Shown piece by piece: positions 4,542 to 6,262 of a stretch of DNA of 6,262 nt. Source of the DNA: Chlamydiota bacterium (GTDB lineage: Bacteria > Chlamydiota > Chlamydiia > Chlamydiales > Waddliaceae); assembly GCA_011065005.1 (NCBI GenBank), contig JAAKFP010000157.1, positions 1 to 6,262 of the forward strand. Reading direction: 5' to 3'. The notes beneath the pieces were generated by a model. The model was not told where the DNA came from and did not search any database. It saw only the letters and a list, made by a program, of their open reading frames with translations. Position numbers and translations under genes: made by a program. How positions within the stretch are numbered: position 1 is the first letter of the stretch; each line of letters begins with the position of its first letter.

Positions 4542-6065
4542 ATGAAAGGACTGACACGTATCTTTTCCATTACATTTCAAGGGCTTGAAGCCGTACTCGT
4601 TGAAGTTGAAGTAGATGTCACTCAAGCAGAGAATTTCTCACTCATTTTAGTGGGATTACCCAGTGCAGCAGTCAAAGAATCCAAGGATCGTGTGCTGGCG
4701 GCCTTGCGAAACACGAATCACTCCTTAGGAAATTTGTTCTGTACAGTAAATCTAGCTCCCGCGGGACTGAAAAAAGAGGGAACGATCTATGATTTGCCGA
4801 TCGCTTTAGGGCTGTTAGGTTCCATCGGCAAACTGCAAAACGAAAAAGACTTCTCCCAATATCTGATGGCGGGGGAAATAGGTTTGAGTGGAGAAATGCG
4901 TCCCATAAAAGGGGCATTAGCTGTTGCCATCCTTGCCAGAGAACTTGGAAAAAAAGGGGTTCTTCTACCAAAAGCTAATGCTGCAGAAGCTGCTGCCGTT
5001 CCCGGAGTAGATGTCATTGGCCTACGTCACCTCAACGATGCTGTTCGCTTTTTTCAAGAACCTAACAGATATCAACCGGAGTCGGTTACCCTATCGTCAG
5101 ATCTCTTTCGAAATGTCAAACCCGCCATAGATTTTGCAGACGTCAAAGGTCAGGAACAAGTGAAGAGGGCTATGGAAATTGTCGCTGCGGGGGGTCATAA
5201 CATTGTGCTGTTTGGACCGCCGGGAACAGGAAAAACCATGGTTGCAAAAGCTTTGATAGGAATCATGCCAGAACTAACCGTCGAGGAAGCACTGGAAACA
5301 ACAAACATCCATTCCATTGCCGGCCTGTTGCCTATAGGGAAAAACCTCGTTACCCAAAGACCATTTCGCTCTCCCCACCACACCGTGAGCTATGCCGGAT
5401 TAATTGGTGGAGGCGTAAATCCCCGACCGGGAGAGGTTACTTTAGCGCATAATGGGATCCTTTTTCTAGATGAACTTCCAGAATTCTCACGCGTCGCCTT
5501 AGAAGTTTTGCGTCAGCCTTTGGAAGATAGGAAAGTCACGATTAGCCGTGCCAATGGAAGTTTTACCTATCCGACAAGTTTTATATGTGTTGCGGCCATG
5601 AACCCCTGCCCCTGTGGGTATTTGGGTCATCCCTACAAAAAGTGTAAAGACACCCAGGTGCAAATCGACAGATATCGTGGAAAAATTTCTGGACCACTAT
5701 GGGACCGCATGGATATGCATGTAGAAGTTCCTGCTTTACGGTACAGCGACATGATTAGCGGTGCCTCTGGAGACTCTACCGACGTTATCCGTGATCGGGT
5801 AAAGGCAGCACGAACAAAACAAAGAGAACGTTTTGGCAAAAACAAGACGAATGCCCAGATGTCGAAGCAAGAGATGAAAGAGCATGCTACCTTAGATGCC
5901 GATTGCCAAGAGGTGCTCCGACAAGCTGTGGATACAATGGGAATGTCTGCCAGAGCTTGCGACAAACTCGTACGTGTTGGCAGAACCATAGCAGACCTTT
6001 CATTCTCCCCTTCCCTTAAACAAGAACACCTCATGGAAGCTTTGAACTTTCGAAAGGTTGACTAG
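4542..6065 (+). CDS. comM: ComM/YifB-family Mg-chelatase-like AAA+ ATPase
   Basis: The 507-residue protein has the usual length and full architecture of the family. The ATG at 4542 has AGAGG at 4527-4531 with 10-nt spacing. An N-terminal ChlI-type domain spans about 1-180: EVEVDV, LVGLPSAAVKESKDRV, NLAPAGLKKEGTIYDLPIAL, and AGEIGLSGEMRPIKGAL. The AAA+ module has Walker A GPPGTGKT (225-232), RPFRSPHHTVSYAGLIGGG (273-291), Walker B ILFLDE (306-311), and a sensor region AAMNPCPCGY (351-360) whose C356, C358 and C368 form the small cysteine insert typical of YifB. An arginine-finger segment, WDRMDMHVEVP (387-397), and a C-terminal SARACDKLVRVGRTIADL (469-486) complete it. In Vibrio cholerae ComM is a hexameric helicase that aids branch migration of incoming DNA during transformation. 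The gene is often kept in non-competent lineages, so competence should not be inferred from it alone. No motif is missing. Confidence 0.97.
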   Translation: MKGLTRIFSITFQGLEAVLVEVEVDVTQAENFSLILVGLPSAAVKESKDRVLAALRNTNHSLGNLFCTVNLAPAGLKKEGTIYDLPIALGLLGSIGKLQNEKDFSQYLMAGEIGLSGEMRPIKGALAVAILARELGKKGVLLPKANAAEAAAVPGVDVIGLRHLNDAVRFFQEPNRYQPESVTLSSDLFRNVKPAIDFADVKGQEQVKRAMEIVAAGGHNIVLFGPPGTGKTMVAKALIGIMPELTVEEALETTNIHSIAGLLPIGKNLVTQRPFRSPHHTVSYAGLIGGGVNPRPGEVTLAHNGILFLDELPEFSRVALEVLRQPLEDRKVTISRANGSFTYPTSFICVAAMNPCPCGYLGHPYKKCKDTQVQIDRYRGKISGPLWDRMDMHVEVPALRYSDMISGASGDSTDVIRDRVKAARTKQRERFGKNKTNAQMSKQEMKEHATLDADCQEVLRQAVDTMGMSARACDKLVRVGRTIADLSFSPSLKQEHLMEALNFRKVD

Positions 6066-6088
6066 TGCTCTGTCTTAAAAATTCTTTT

Positions 6089-6110
6089 AAAAAATTGATT
6101 GAGATTTTTT
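6089..6110 (+). terminator. Weak AT-only hairpin after comM
   Basis: AAAAAAT (6089-6095) and ATTTTTT (6104-6110) are 7-bp arms around an 8-nt loop. The T-rich arm would double as the run of T's. With no GC pairs this is a marginal terminator. Confidence 0.2.
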
Positions 6111-6204
6111 GTCCAGACGTAGCGTGGAGATCGAAGACAACTTAGGAAGCTAGAAAAAATAACTTTTACATTTATGCTGTCCTATCATCTTCACTTGCTT
6201 TGTT

Positions 6205-6243
6205 GCAAATCTTTGGAAACTAATAAGTTGACTGCAGATTTGC
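6205..6243. repeat. Inverted repeat near the right edge
   Basis: GCAAATCT (6205-6212) and AGATTTGC (6236-6243) are perfect 8-bp arms 23 bp apart, flanked by GTTGC (6202-6206) and GCAAC (6249-6253). The TTTGTTGCA at 6199-6207 resembles the end of the 780-bp element and of some IS families. No gene is recognised between comM and the window edge. Confidence 0.35.
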
Positions 6244-6262
6244 GCCTCGCAACTGAAGAGCT

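Noticed and set aside
4672..6034. Several minus-strand frames opposite comM
   Set aside because: comM is complete with all AAA+ motifs; these are its shadows.

Overview
The window is most consistent with a member of the Chlamydiota outside the classical Chlamydia genus (an environmental, Parachlamydiales-type genome). This is inferred from recalled protein families: a two-SH3b secreted protein ending in an asparagine-rich RPNNNFAFPAY block, a cysteine-rich protein starting MKINKRFFSF, moderate GC, and a CIRCE/HrcA-type operator. No database search was possible, so treat the taxonomy as a hypothesis.

Left part (1-1069, mostly minus strand). This is a scar-rich zone. A Fic-family protein keeps its winged-helix DNA-binding domain and its autoinhibitory helix but stops before the catalytic FIC core (9-599). 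Upstream of it lie six copies of TACGGCCA(A), in both orientations and spaced about two helical turns apart, which look like an autoregulatory operator array. Immediately beyond is an easily missed 37-codon remnant, the N-terminus of a PhoH/YlaK-type PIN-domain protein (786-899), with its own SD and GTG start. Its leader carries a CIRCE-like operator (923-949), and an overlapping pair of opposed promoters drives this remnant on the minus strand and the next gene on the plus strand.

Middle part (1070-3336, plus strand). A 243-residue cysteine-rich protein ends in a SWIM-type zinc-binding motif. It is followed by a 163-bp palindromic repeat (1848-2010), then by a 423-residue exported protein with two tandem SH3b domains, probably an envelope or peptidoglycan-associated factor.

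Right part. Between the SH3b gene and a convergent small two-helix membrane protein (4133-4414) lies a gene-free block of about 780 bp. It is bounded by 23-bp inverted repeats (19/23) and contains a nested palindrome of about 500 bp whose outer arms are identical over 60 bp and hold several GAA-triloop hairpins. It has no transposase and fills almost exactly the space between the two stop codons. Divergent from the small membrane gene is a complete comM/yifB gene (4542-6065), encoding the AAA+ Mg-chelatase-like helicase associated with natural transformation. The last 200 bp hold no recognisable gene.

The protein genes are mainly housekeeping or lineage-specific singletons and do not form one pathway. 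The interesting content is regulatory and mobile: a truncated self-regulating Fic locus, a HrcA-type leader left on a broken gene, and two unrelated large palindromic elements.
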